A DNA stretch of 64,000 nucleotides from Symsagittifera roscoffensis (lineage: Eukaryota; Xenacoelomorpha; Acoela; Convolutidae), in contig NC_087068.1 in the NCBI RefSeq assembly GCF_963678635.1, positions 33,491,436-33,555,435 of the forward strand, given 5' to 3'. A program made the position numbers and the translations under genes. The notes under the pieces are model-generated. The model was given only the letters and a program-made list of their open reading frames with translations, made no database searches and had not been told where the DNA came from. Below are positions 1 to 9,343 of the stretch, in pieces (position 1 is the first letter of the stretch; the number at the start of each line of letters is the position of its first letter).

Positions 1-3000
1 TAACAACACCAAGAAATACAAATCCTTCACAAACACAGGTAACCTTACAATCAACCGTTAAACCTTCGGTTGCCCCTAAATATTCACATATGGATTACCA
101 AACATACAGACCTATGACAATACCATCAAAAACACGCAAAACATTCACTAGAAACAACTTTACAGACCATAATTATAATTATACACATCCATCAAAAACA
201 TATAATCAACCACAAAGAAATTTTAAACAATATACAAGATCTCGAAATTGGGATAACCCAATGACCCAACCTAATTCAATAAATTTCCAAACAAATCCTC
301 CACAGGATCACAGTGAAAATTACCCATTTTTTCAACAAAATAAAAATAAAAAACAGACATCTTATCAAATGGATTATTTATCCTCAGATGATGATTTCTT
401 ACAACCAGATATATTTGCACCAAATACTCAAGAATATCGTAGACAAGGAATACAGAGAACACGTACAAATCATAGAAATTTTTCTCCACAACCAATAGAT
501 GCACAACATCAACAACCAATTCAACAACAAAATCTAATTAATACACAATCTTTTCAACCAATTCAACAACAAAATCCAATGACTGCACACTCGTATCAAG
601 CATCACAAATGCAAAATGAAATACCACTCCCATATTATCTCCAGCAACATGAAATAACAAGAAACCAACTTTCAAATTTTTCTCAAATGCCAAATGCAGC
701 AGAATCATTACAAATGACAATGAATCCATACCTTATGGGTGGATCATCAATAACATCAAACAAACCCTTAATGGTTTTCACAGGAACAGACCCTGAATAC
801 TCTGTAGAAGATTATTTAAATGCAGTAACAGCAAACCTGATTTTAAATATTGGACCTGAACCAATTAATACGCCACTACATCAAAATTGGATACATCGAC
901 GCACAGCGTTAATACAAACAACCTTAGATGGCGCAGCCCAAAAATGGTTTTCAGTACTACCTCTAGAAATAAAATCAAACTGGAAAAGGTTTACACAAGA
1001 ATTTTCAAAAATGTTTGACTCCGAAAGAAACAAACAACAACAAAGAGTTTTATGTAATGAAATTCGCAGATTACCAAACGAAACCATCAAGCAAATAGCA
1101 GTACGAATCGAAACACTAGTTCGAAAAGCATATTCACTAAATACGCACGACTATAAAAACACAAAGATGACAGAAATCTTAATGATGACCTTAACACCAC
1201 AATTAAGGAAAATAGCAATAAAAAAGAGAGCATCCCATCCTTCTTCAATTCGAGAACCCGATTTAGATTTTCGAAAACTAGTAGACAAATTAGAACAAGC
1301 AGAAATCACGATGAAACTAGAAGAAACAGAAAATCTGAAATTACAATACGTTAACAGAATTGAAACGACTCCCACTAATATTAATAATATACAGGAATCA
1401 GAGACAGACCTCGTTGAAAAAATCACTGAAATACTCAATATTTACGAAAAGAACCCAAACTTCAAAGGCAAACCATCTTTCAAAAAATGGTGTAATTATT
1501 GCCGACGATACGGACATAGTATTTCCGAATGTAGACAAAAACAGCAAGACAATCAAAATAAACCTCAAAAATATAAAGAACCAAATAAATCATTCTATCA
1601 ATACATGAAAAAAGATCAAAACCTACCGAACAAAACAGTCTACAGCAACAACAGTTCAGGAAAACCACTCCCGAACAATACAAACCATACAAGAAATCAA
1701 TCACCATATAACTCAAGTTATAGAGGACGATCACCAGAACGAAGAAACACGAATAATTCATCACAAAATCACTACAATAGACCAAATAGTCGAAATAACT
1801 ACTCCAGATCAAATTCAAATACACAACGATTTGTTTCTAGATCTAATTCCCAATCAAGAAATAACTACTATCCAAACAACCAATCACGAAATTCATCATA
1901 CAATAGGAATAGAAACTACTCCTATAATCGAAATAGAAGTTATTCAAACAACCGAAACCAGAATTACCCGAACAATCGATCAAGGAATAATTCATATAAT
2001 AGATCGAACTATAACAGACCAAACAATAATTACCAAAACAGATCGCGAAATAATTCACAAAATCGACACTCAAGTTATAATAATCGTTATAGAAATTATT
2101 CCCAATCACCACACCGGAATAATAATAACTATAATAATTCTAATAATCGCCACAGAAGTAGTACACCTAAACATCAAAGACAAATCAATCAAGTACAGTC
2201 TAATCCAGAAACAACATCAGACCCTCCAGGTATTGATGACACAGTAACTGATACGTTACAACTCAATCAAATAAACTGTACATCATCAGATTCAGAAAGT
2301 GATACTGAAAACACTCTTTCTATCAATATGATAAAAGTCGAAAATGACTATGAATCTGTCATATATGAACAACCCTTTTCATCACACATATATGAAAATC
2401 AATCAGAATTTCTTCAAAATTATTACACTACACCCATAAATTCCACACCAACGACGCAAGAAACAAATGAAATTAACACTACAAATCAAACCAATAAAAA
2501 TACCAAAACAAAATGCTTGAATACAAACCACATTTATCAAAATATACAAAAAGAACAACCCAAAGAAAAAATTTGGACAATACCATTTCTCTTAGAAAGC
2601 CCAAGAAATAAAGAATTTCAACCACCAGACCTTGAAATAGATTTTTTAATCGATTCAGGAGCAGAATCAAACATAATAAACATCCCCACATGGAATGAAA
2701 TAAAAACTTTACACCCAAAGCTAACACCTCTTGAAACCTCCAGTAAGCTAGCAACAGCACAAGGATCAACATTGATAAACTACGGAAAAATCCAATTATT
2801 TCTCCTCCCCACCAGAACAATGGAGCAAAGCAAAATTTTAAATAAGCCATTTAAACAAATATTCCATATCACTGACATTAAATATAATATCATTGGAATA
2901 CCATTTATTTCGAAGTACATACCAACAATTAACATACTAAGTAGTAAAATATTAATCAAAGATAAATATACAAAAACAAAAGAAACATCCTTAACATTTT

Positions 3001-6000
3001 TTCAAAGATTAAATAAACAACCACCATTCTTTTCAAAATTCTACCCGATATTTAACCAACAAAGAAAACACCTAAAACCACTATCAGGAAATATCTATAA
3101 TTTTTCAATCAAACAAGTTCACCAATATGATAAAGAACAAAACAAACAAAAATTTTATATGTCAGAATTTGAATTCAAACCTATTCACAAATTTTTCAAA
3201 ATCACAATCTCATCCATAAAATATTTGAAAAATTCGAATTCCGATATCATTTCCTTACATGTCTATAACAATACACCTTACCAAGTAACATTACCTTTAG
3301 GACTTTTAGGATATTGTGAAACCAACGCTACAATATCACCAATACACGAAAAAGCCTATCGCGTAAATAATATACTCCAATTATTAGATATTTGTCAATC
3401 TACAATTCTTAATGAAGAATTATCTATAAATAATATAATAAGTAACGAAAATAGAAATACGGATTATTTCACAAAAACTCCATATTTCAAACCTACATTC
3501 AACATAAGTAACTACACAGAGGACCAACAGAAATTTTTAACAATGTTTAATTTCCAACATTCACAAATAACACAAGACGAATTCGAAAAGTTAGCCAAAC
3601 AGCTAATTGAATATTCATCAGTCTATGCAACATCAAAATTCGATGTTGGAAAAATCAGTTCATCACTACATCTCCCGTTAAAACCAGACGCAGTTTTCAA
3701 AAAACAGAGAGCAAGTAAAGTACCAATTCACTTACATGATAAAGTAAACAGATTACTCGACATTTTAGAACAATACAACATTATATCACCAGTAAACAAA
3801 GAAGAACAACCAAAAGGCAACACATTTATCAACCCCGTTATCATTCTAGCTAAAGGAGAATCATTAAAAATCGTTCTCGATGCTAGATACCTCAATTCAC
3901 TTATAGATGAATCAAAATGTAATTGGCCCATTGAACCAATACAAGTTATTTTAACAAAAATAAACGGCAAATACTTTACAACCGCCGATATGAATAGTGC
4001 ATACAATCAAATGCCACTAGATGAACAATCACGACGTTTGACACAATTTGTTATCGGAAACCAACAATATGAATTCAACCGCTTATTCTATGGAATATCC
4101 ATAGGACCAGCAGCATTTTCAGCTTTTATGAGCAAAATTTTTAGACCACTAATACTCAAGAAAAACGCAATCACTTATTTAGACGATGTTTTTATGCAAT
4201 CACAAACAAAAGACGAAATGTTCAATGTTTTAGAAAAATATCACCAAATACTTCAGAACGAAAATCTGAAGGCCGCCCCCGATAAATCACACTTCTTTTT
4301 GACAAGAGTTAAATTCTTAGGACATAATATAGAAAGAAAAACAATCACTCCATTGAAATCACGCATTGACGCTATTCAAAAACTTCAACCACCAACAAAT
4401 AAAAAGAAAATCCAAGAATTTCTTGGAATGTTAAACTTTTTAAGTAAATATGTTTATAAAATGCAATTATATCTACGACCATTTTATAACATCCTTAGAC
4501 AACAAAATAATTTTGAATGGAACACAGAACATCAAACACGATTTGAAGAAATAAAGAAACTTTTAACTGAACAAATTTCAAACACAATTCCAGATTCAAA
4601 TCAACCATTTTATGCAATGTGCGATGCTTCGAACTTTGGCATCGGTGCAGCACTATTACAATCACATAATGGTACAAATAAAATGAACCTCATATCAGCA
4701 AATTCTCGATTATTCACTCAAGCAGAGCTACGACTCTCAACTCTAATGAGAGAATGTACAGCCATAATATATACACTGACAGAATATGAATTTCTGATAC
4801 TTGGATCAAAACATCCCACAGTTTTATTCACAGACCATAAACCAATCATCTTTCTTTTTACACAAAAATCTAACCCAAACCACCGAGTTTACAGATTTCA
4901 ACTAATTCTAATGAAATTTCCAAACTTACATATAGTTTGGACTGCAGGAAAAAATCTTGCATTACCAGACACCTTAAGTCGAAATACACCACCTGAATTA
5001 CTTACACGAAAAACAACAGTTGAAATACCCAAAAACATAAAATTCTACCTTGCAGAAAACGAAACATCACCCCGATTGGAATGCAAATATGCAGTAAAAA
5101 CTGATATTGAACAATCACAAATAAATAATTTACAACATTTCCCACTTTATTTAGATTGTCAAAATAATCATTATGAAGTTGATTTACTTGGAACATCAAC
5201 TTTCAAACCAATCCCATATTCTCAATGGATAAAAAATAACACCCAACAAAAAAGAACAAAACAACACCCGCCTAAAAAACACCATTTTCCACTAATTGAA
5301 AAAGAAGATTTAACTGATAAAATAAATTTATCAGGACCACAAACAAATGATTCAAAATACACAATAAATCAAGTTTTTGACCTTCACGACCCACTTGATA
5401 CAATACCCTTATCTAAATTAGAAATCGAAAACATTTTTCTCCCTCCAACAGAAACGATTACAATTTCAACACTGAAACAATATCAAAATCTTGACCCGAT
5501 AATTAGACAACTAAAATCATGGCACAAATATAAAACTAAACCTGTCAAGGCAGATTCAACCATTCTAGGAAATAAAACACTCCTCCGATACTTTCGTAAA
5601 TTTAACAACACAACAATTAACGAAAATACAGACCTTTTAGAGTATAACCTGAATGAATCTACAGTTCCCTGTCTCCCTTTAAGTATGATTCTTATAGCTT
5701 TTAATATTTCACATACACAAAATATTAAAGGACACTCTGGATCAGAAAAAACATATTCAAATTTTATACAAAATTTTTACTTCCCAAATGCACCAATTTG
5801 GATAAAAGTACTATGCAATGACTGTATAGTATGTCAACTAAATAAACCTTACCCAAATCAAAAACAAATAGCACAAAAACAAGATTTTAAAGGACAAAGC
5901 TTGTACTTTAACCATCGTATCTCATTTGATACCAAAGGACCAATTTCACCCTCATCCGAAGGAAACTCCTACATTATGGTAATTGTTGACGCATTTACAC

Positions 6001-6617
6001 ATTATGTAGCAATTAACCCAGTACCACATTGTAACGCTTATTACGCTTACACAACACTCTATGAACACTGGATAGCAAAATTCGGACTACCAGAAATCTT
6101 AGTTACAGACAACGGTACAGAATTCATAAATAATGAAATAATCACACTATGTCATTTATATAACATTAAACACAAACCACGTACATCTCATGCACCTTGG
6201 ACAAACGGCTTAGTCGAAGGTATGAACCGTTCATTACAAGAATATCTTAGATGTATCATCAACGGAAATGATACAAAATATACCGAATGGTCAGCAGATG
6301 TAAAATTATTTCCCTTAGCATATAATTCACAAATTACGACAACTTTAGGAATGTCACCATACGAAATGGTTTTTAACCAAAAGCCACGCAAACCAATAAT
6401 GTTTACAGCAAATTCTCATAAAAACGCACAAGGTTATTGTCAACCAAATAAAGACTCAATTTGTTATAACCTACCTTTACATACACACGATGAAGATCAT
6501 TTTCATCACCCACAAATTCTTAAACTAGCCTCCGGTACACACACCGAATGGATTTTAAACAGAGATAAAAAACACAATGAAATTTATCAAAAAATAACAA
6601 AAAAGTTATTACAATGA
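1..6617 (+). CDS. Gag-Pol polyprotein (open at left edge, ends at in-frame UGA)
   Basis: The frame is open from base 3; the first in-window ATG is at 90, and residue numbers here count from it. It supplies capsid, protease, reverse transcriptase/RNase H and integrase for retrotransposition. Residues about 225-350 resemble the retrotransposon gag core. A CCHC knuckle lies at C468-x2-C471-x4-H476-x4-C481, followed by an Arg/Ser/Asn/Tyr-rich basic tract (about 537-690). The protease has D855-S-G-A. RT has TAD1300 and YLDD (1363-1366). RNase H has D1512, E1555 and D1582. Integrase has an HHCC-type finger and a DD35E core (first D about 1947, TDNG about 2007, VEG about 2043, exactly 35 residues between the last two acids). 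The ATG at 90 is probably internal, because the copy at 19.9 kb is also open upstream of it. Translation stops at UGA 6615-6617 before the GPY/F module. Confidence 0.93.
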   Translation, partial: TTPRNTNPSQTQVTLQSTVKPSVAPKYSHMDYQTYRPMTIPSKTRKTFTRNNFTDHNYNYTHPSKTYNQPQRNFKQYTRSRNWDNPMTQPNSINFQTNPPQDHSENYPFFQQNKNKKQTSYQMDYLSSDDDFLQPDIFAPNTQEYRRQGIQRTRTNHRNFSPQPIDAQHQQPIQQQNLINTQSFQPIQQQNPMTAHSYQASQMQNEIPLPYYLQQHEITRNQLSNFSQMPNAAESLQMTMNPYLMGGSSITSNKPLMVFTGTDPEYSVEDYLNAVTANLILNIGPEPINTPLHQNWIHRRTALIQTTLDGAAQKWFSVLPLEIKSNWKRFTQEFSKMFDSERNKQQQRVLCNEIRRLPNETIKQIAVRIETLVRKAYSLNTHDYKNTKMTEILMMTLTPQLRKIAIKKRASHPSSIREPDLDFRKLVDKLEQAEITMKLEETENLKLQYVNRIETTPTNINNIQESETDLVEKITEILNIYEKNPNFKGKPSFKKWCNYCRRYGHSISECRQKQQDNQNKPQKYKEPNKSFYQYMKKDQNLPNKTVYSNNSSGKPLPNNTNHTRNQSPYNSSYRGRSPERRNTNNSSQNHYNRPNSRNNYSRSNSNTQRFVSRSNSQSRNNYYPNNQSRNSSYNRNRNYSYNRNRSYSNNRNQNYPNNRSRNNSYNRSNYNRPNNNYQNRSRNNSQNRHSSYNNRYRNYSQSPHRNNNNYNNSNNRHRSSTPKHQRQINQVQSNPETTSDPPGIDDTVTDTLQLNQINCTSSDSESDTENTLSINMIKVENDYESVIYEQPFSSHIYENQSEFLQNYYTTPINSTPTTQETNEINTTNQTNKNTKTKCLNTNHIYQNIQKEQPKEKIWTIPFLLESPRNKEFQPPDLEIDFLIDSGAESNIINIPTWNEIKTLHPKLTPLETSSKLATAQGSTLINYGKIQLFLLPTRTMEQSKILNKPFKQIFHITDIKYNIIGIPFISKYIPTINILSSKILIKDKYTKTKETSLTFFQRLNKQPPFFSKFYPIFNQQRKHLKPLSGNIYNFSIKQVHQYDKEQNKQKFYMSEFEFKPIHKFFKITISSIKYLKNSNSDIISLHVYNNTPYQVTLPLGLLGYCETNATISPIHEKAYRVNNILQLLDICQSTILNEELSINNIISNENRNTDYFTKTPYFKPTFNISNYTEDQQKFLTMFNFQHSQITQDEFEKLAKQLIEYSSVYATSKFDVGKISSSLHLPLKPDAVFKKQRASKVPIHLHDKVNRLLDILEQYNIISPVNKEEQPKGNTFINPVIILAKGESLKIVLDARYLNSLIDESKCNWPIEPIQVILTKINGKYFTTADMNSAYNQMPLDEQSRRLTQFVIGNQQYEFNRLFYGISIGPAAFSAFMSKIFRPLILKKNAITYLDDVFMQSQTKDEMFNVLEKYHQILQNENLKAAPDKSHFFLTRVKFLGHNIERKTITPLKSRIDAIQKLQPPTNKKKIQEFLGMLNFLSKYVYKMQLYLRPFYNILRQQNNFEWNTEHQTRFEEIKKLLTEQISNTIPDSNQPFYAMCDASNFGIGAALLQSHNGTNKMNLISANSRLFTQAELRLSTLMRECTAIIYTLTEYEFLILGSKHPTVLFTDHKPIIFLFTQKSNPNHRVYRFQLILMKFPNLHIVWTAGKNLALPDTLSRNTPPELLTRKTTVEIPKNIKFYLAENETSPRLECKYAVKTDIEQSQINNLQHFPLYLDCQNNHYEVDLLGTSTFKPIPYSQWIKNNTQQKRTKQHPPKKHHFPLIEKEDLTDKINLSGPQTNDSKYTINQVFDLHDPLDTIPLSKLEIENIFLPPTETITISTLKQYQNLDPIIRQLKSWHKYKTKPVKADSTILGNKTLLRYFRKFNNTTINENTDLLEYNLNESTVPCLPLSMILIAFNISHTQNIKGHSGSEKTYSNFIQNFYFPNAPIWIKVLCNDCIVCQLNKPYPNQKQIAQKQDFKGQSLYFNHRISFDTKGPISPSSEGNSYIMVIVDAFTHYVAINPVPHCNAYYAYTTLYEHWIAKFGLPEILVTDNGTEFINNEIITLCHLYNIKHKPRTSHAPWTNGLVEGMNRSLQEYLRCIINGNDTKYTEWSADVKLFPLAYNSQITTTLGMSPYEMVFNQKPRKPIMFTANSHKNAQGYCQPNKDSICYNLPLHTHDEDHFHHPQILKLASGTHTEWILNRDKKHNEIYQKITKKLLQ

Positions 6618-7187
6618 CAAAACATTAATGAACAAATCAATTCACGTTTTACACCAGCCTCCGATTTAAAAATTGGAACATTTGTTTTAATACCTAATTT
6701 TAATACTCAAAAAGGAATTTCTAAAAAATTACAACCCCTTCGAAAAGGACCATACCAAATAATTGCAAAACCCACTGATGTCACATATAAAATTACCGAC
6801 TCAAACAAAAAAGAAATCGTTCAACATCGAAACAACCTATTACCTTATTACCCAAAAGAATACGCACTCCGCGAATTAACTCAATTATATTCTTTCACAG
6901 GATTAAAAATCATTCAGAATGAACCACATCTGAAAAACACAGAACAAAATGATAACCCCACCGAAAATCAAAACACAAAAACCGCCACCAAAAACAATAC
7001 ACAAAACCATAAAGAATCCCCAAAACAAAGAAAAAATAGAAAAATGATCGAACAAATAATACCCCAAGAACAAATTGACAAATCAGAAAATAGAAAAACA
7101 ACAAGACTCCGAAATCAACCACGTAAAAACTATAAAATATTCATCCCCCAATCTAAAATTTTAAAGAAAGTGGAATTTCAAAAGTAA
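6618..7187 (+). pseudogene. Integrase C-terminal tail, in frame behind the UGA
   Basis: Directly after the UGA the same frame stays open for 189 codons, to TAA 7185-7187. It includes a stretch reading KLQPLRKGPYQII near 6735-6770, which is the GPY/F module of Ty3-type integrase C-terminal domains, then a basic, Asn/Lys-rich tail. It therefore belongs to pol rather than to a separate gene. The stop is either a recent nonsense mutation or a programmed readthrough point. The matching region is deleted in both other copies in the window, so they cannot decide between the two. Confidence 0.85.
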
Positions 7188-7785
7188 TTTTAACATTATA
7201 CTTCACTATCTTGAAACCTTTGAAACATTTTTCATTTACATTTTTCAAAATAACATGCTGACAAGTACGCAATAATTCTAGTTCAAAATAGACCAATAGA
7301 ATTCATCCAATCCGTCACTTTCTCTAACTCAAACTAAGACCAATTAGACGAATCATGTAGAACTCCAGGCACATCTATAACTATAACTTTACGACCTCCA
7401 GGTCAAAAATAAGCAAACCACTCGAACTTGACAACTAAAATAAATATCACCATAATACCGTACCCCTCCCTTATCTAATAACCCAAAGATCAACAATATT
7501 TCCCCAACTCAGACCACGAATACCCCCAAAACAAATTTGTTAACTTAGCCTAAAGTAACAAAACGAACATTTTAATTAGCCTAAAGTATAAAAATCTCAC
7601 CATACCCCGGATCATTTGACAAGCAAAAATAAAGAAAAAGACGACCTCCCAGTCACCATGAAAATTGCCCCCAACAATTTTTTACAAAACTCAACCCACT
7701 TGTCAAAAAACTAATAAATAATCCGACCACACTTGAAAATCGCCTCAAACAGCAAAAAATATTCGACCAAGAGATCATTTCTTAA
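7188..7785. other. Noncoding spacer between pol and the small membrane ORFs
   Basis: No ORF worth calling is present. The stretch contains a short perfect inverted repeat GACCTCCAGGTC (7393-7404) and a direct repeat of TTAGCCTAAAGTA (near 7548 and 7579). In retroelements of this layout, signals for a spliced or internal downstream message would be expected here, but I see no clear promoter. Confidence 0.5.
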
Positions 7786-8016
7786 ATGCTCTTCTCTCAA
7801 TCAGTTACTCAAATACTCATAAATCTTAAACATTTTTTTACAATATTTGAAACCTTTATAATATTTCTTTTTGATATACTTGAATCTTTTCTAATAATCC
7901 TAATCATTTTTTGTAACATTTTTTTAATTTTCTACACTCTACTCGAACTATTCCTCCAACTTTCCAAAACCCTTGATTATATCCACAGGTACGATTTATA
8001 CAACTTGTCTAAATGA
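7786..8016 (+). CDS. Small hydrophobic membrane protein, 76 aa
   Basis: The first ORF after pol is almost entirely hydrophobic. From about residue 18 to 62 it is dominated by Phe, Ile and Leu, enough for two membrane spans with few charges between them, and it ends in a short polar tail (DYIHRYDLYNLSK). I recognise no family. Its stop codon overlaps the start of the next ORF as ATGA (8013-8016), so the pair is probably translated by stop-start coupling. Size and composition resemble small viral ion-channel or accessory membrane proteins, but this is only a resemblance. A chance ORF in T-rich DNA remains possible; the overlap argues against it. Confidence 0.5.
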   Translation: MLFSQSVTQILINLKHFFTIFETFIIFLFDILESFLIILIIFCNIFLIFYTLLELFLQLSKTLDYIHRYDLYNLSK

Positions 8017-8201
8017 TACGAACAATTTTCAGTAGAACTGATATTTTTTTATTGTTTGTAATTTTCATAACATTTTTATCATCCCTCATTTTGACAATAT
8101 GCAAATGTATAAAGAAAGCAATCCTCACATTTGCCCTAGCAACAATACTTCTAATTCTTTTTTTGGAAGAATATTATAATAAACACAAAAATTCCCACTA
8201 A
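8013..8201 (+). CDS. Small membrane protein, 62 aa, start overlaps previous stop (ATGA)
   Basis: A short basic N-terminus (MIRTIFSRTD) leads into a hydrophobic span at about residues 11-29, a short Cys/Lys hinge (ICKCIKK), a second hydrophobic span at about 36-51 and an acidic/basic tail. This is a plausible helical-hairpin membrane protein. The ATG lies inside the ATGA shared with the preceding ORF. The stop TAA (8199-8201) is followed five bases later by the start of the long AUG-less frame at 8207. No homologue is recognised. The region is deleted from units B and C, so conservation cannot be tested in this window. Confidence 0.5.
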   Translation: MIRTIFSRTDIFLLFVIFITFLSSLILTICKCIKKAILTFALATILLILFLEEYYNKHKNSH

Positions 8202-8206
8202 AGTAA

Positions 8207-9343
8207 CAATTCAAAAATCCATCAAAAATTGCTACCCAACAGTCACAGAATCAGTCTTCACCGACATCATCCCAAGATAACCCAACACCACCTTCAACTA
8301 CTCAAAATCCTCAAACATCTACACGAATTTCTTTTCAAGACAATCCATACACTTTTGAAGAACGACATACTCGTTTATCAGAACCACTAGAACCAGTTCA
8401 ACGACAAGCACCTTTAAGCGAACCAACATATAACCTATACCCAACACTACCACAAGAACTAAGTAGATTAAGAAATCGTAGTCAAAACCAAAATACAGTC
8501 GAAATAAATAGACAAATTATACATCCTCGACGAAACAGAAATTCTCAAACTCCCCGAGTTCATTTTGATATACCTCAATCCCCATCACAAACCACTCCAG
8601 AAAACCCCATTGGTATATTACCAGAAACCCCTACGCTTCTTTCACAACGTAGCACCTCAAGCCTACCATCAGATTACTTAGGTTCAACACCAACATCTGA
8701 ACAAATACGTGAAAATCCCTTTAATCCCCCAAACCAAGCATCACGACTACCATATTGGACAACACATTCATTTACACAAGGCGAATTAAATTTAGTCAAT
8801 GACCCAATAGATATTTCTACGGATACAACAACATCCTCATCACTACCAGAAACATTATCACTACCATCAACACCATCAATAAGCCAGATTTCACCACCAC
8901 CTTTTAACTTAAATTTTCCAAATAATCTCGACGCCAGATATCGAGAACAATCATCAACAAATATCCCTTTAAGACTAGATTGGAATACATTTACAGCACC
9001 TCCACCATTATTTGGACAACATCAAGAAAGTAACCGCCTTCATAACTGGGCACTTAATAGATTACAATATCGCCAAGATATTCACAACGATATCCGTGAT
9101 CACAATATTCAAATACTCCAACAAAACAGTTTACAATTAAAGTTTGAAATCACAGTTAAATTAAATAATATTACCCAACATCCCTACCCATTAAATCCAC
9201 CTAACATAACAGCTCAATCACTACCACCACCGTTTATAACTACTGAAGTAATATACAAATACGACAGATATACCAAAAACACAATTGGCTACATTACATT
9301 TTATAATCCATACTCAGGATTATCATACACATGTATATTCTAA
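8207..9343 (+). CDS. AUG-less open frame of 378 codons, Pro/Ser/Thr-rich
   Basis: I checked this frame codon by codon from the stop at 8204-8206 to TAA 9341-9343: it has no stop and not a single ATG. The predicted protein begins Gln/Ser/Thr/Pro-rich, then becomes mixed and more folded-looking in the last 130 residues (W, Y and F present, for example NRLHNWALNRLQYRQDIHND). Codon use is A-rich and G-poor like pol and env, and a 378-codon stretch without stops in such AT-rich DNA is unlikely by chance. Because it lacks AUG it must be joined to an upstream start by splicing (an acceptor-like TTCTTTTCAAG ends at 8339), start at a non-AUG codon, or have lost its start. Its end overlaps the envelope ATG by 13 nt. 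No family recognised. Confidence 0.72.
   Translation, partial: QFKNPSKIATQQSQNQSSPTSSQDNPTPPSTTQNPQTSTRISFQDNPYTFEERHTRLSEPLEPVQRQAPLSEPTYNLYPTLPQELSRLRNRSQNQNTVEINRQIIHPRRNRNSQTPRVHFDIPQSPSQTTPENPIGILPETPTLLSQRSTSSLPSDYLGSTPTSEQIRENPFNPPNQASRLPYWTTHSFTQGELNLVNDPIDISTDTTTSSSLPETLSLPSTPSISQISPPPFNLNFPNNLDARYREQSSTNIPLRLDWNTFTAPPPLFGQHQESNRLHNWALNRLQYRQDIHNDIRDHNIQILQQNSLQLKFEITVKLNNITQHPYPLNPPNITAQSLPPPFITTEVIYKYDRYTKNTIGYITFYNPYSGLSYTCIF

Noticed and set aside
1831-2247. 138-codon + strand ORF within gag (and counterparts at 21774-22214, 27057-27497)
   Set aside because: Shadow frame of the Arg/Ser/Asn-rich repeat tract; it stays open because the repeat has low complexity in every frame.
2479-2850. 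123-codon minus-strand ORF opposite the protease region
   Set aside because: Complement of an A-rich coding frame, giving a Leu/Phe-rich meaningless translation.
8181-8206. -1 frameshift from the 62-aa ORF into the AUG-less frame
   Set aside because: The AUG-less frame has a TAA at 8204-8206, downstream of the 62-aa ORF's own stop (8199-8201), so a -1 shift before the stop would terminate at once.
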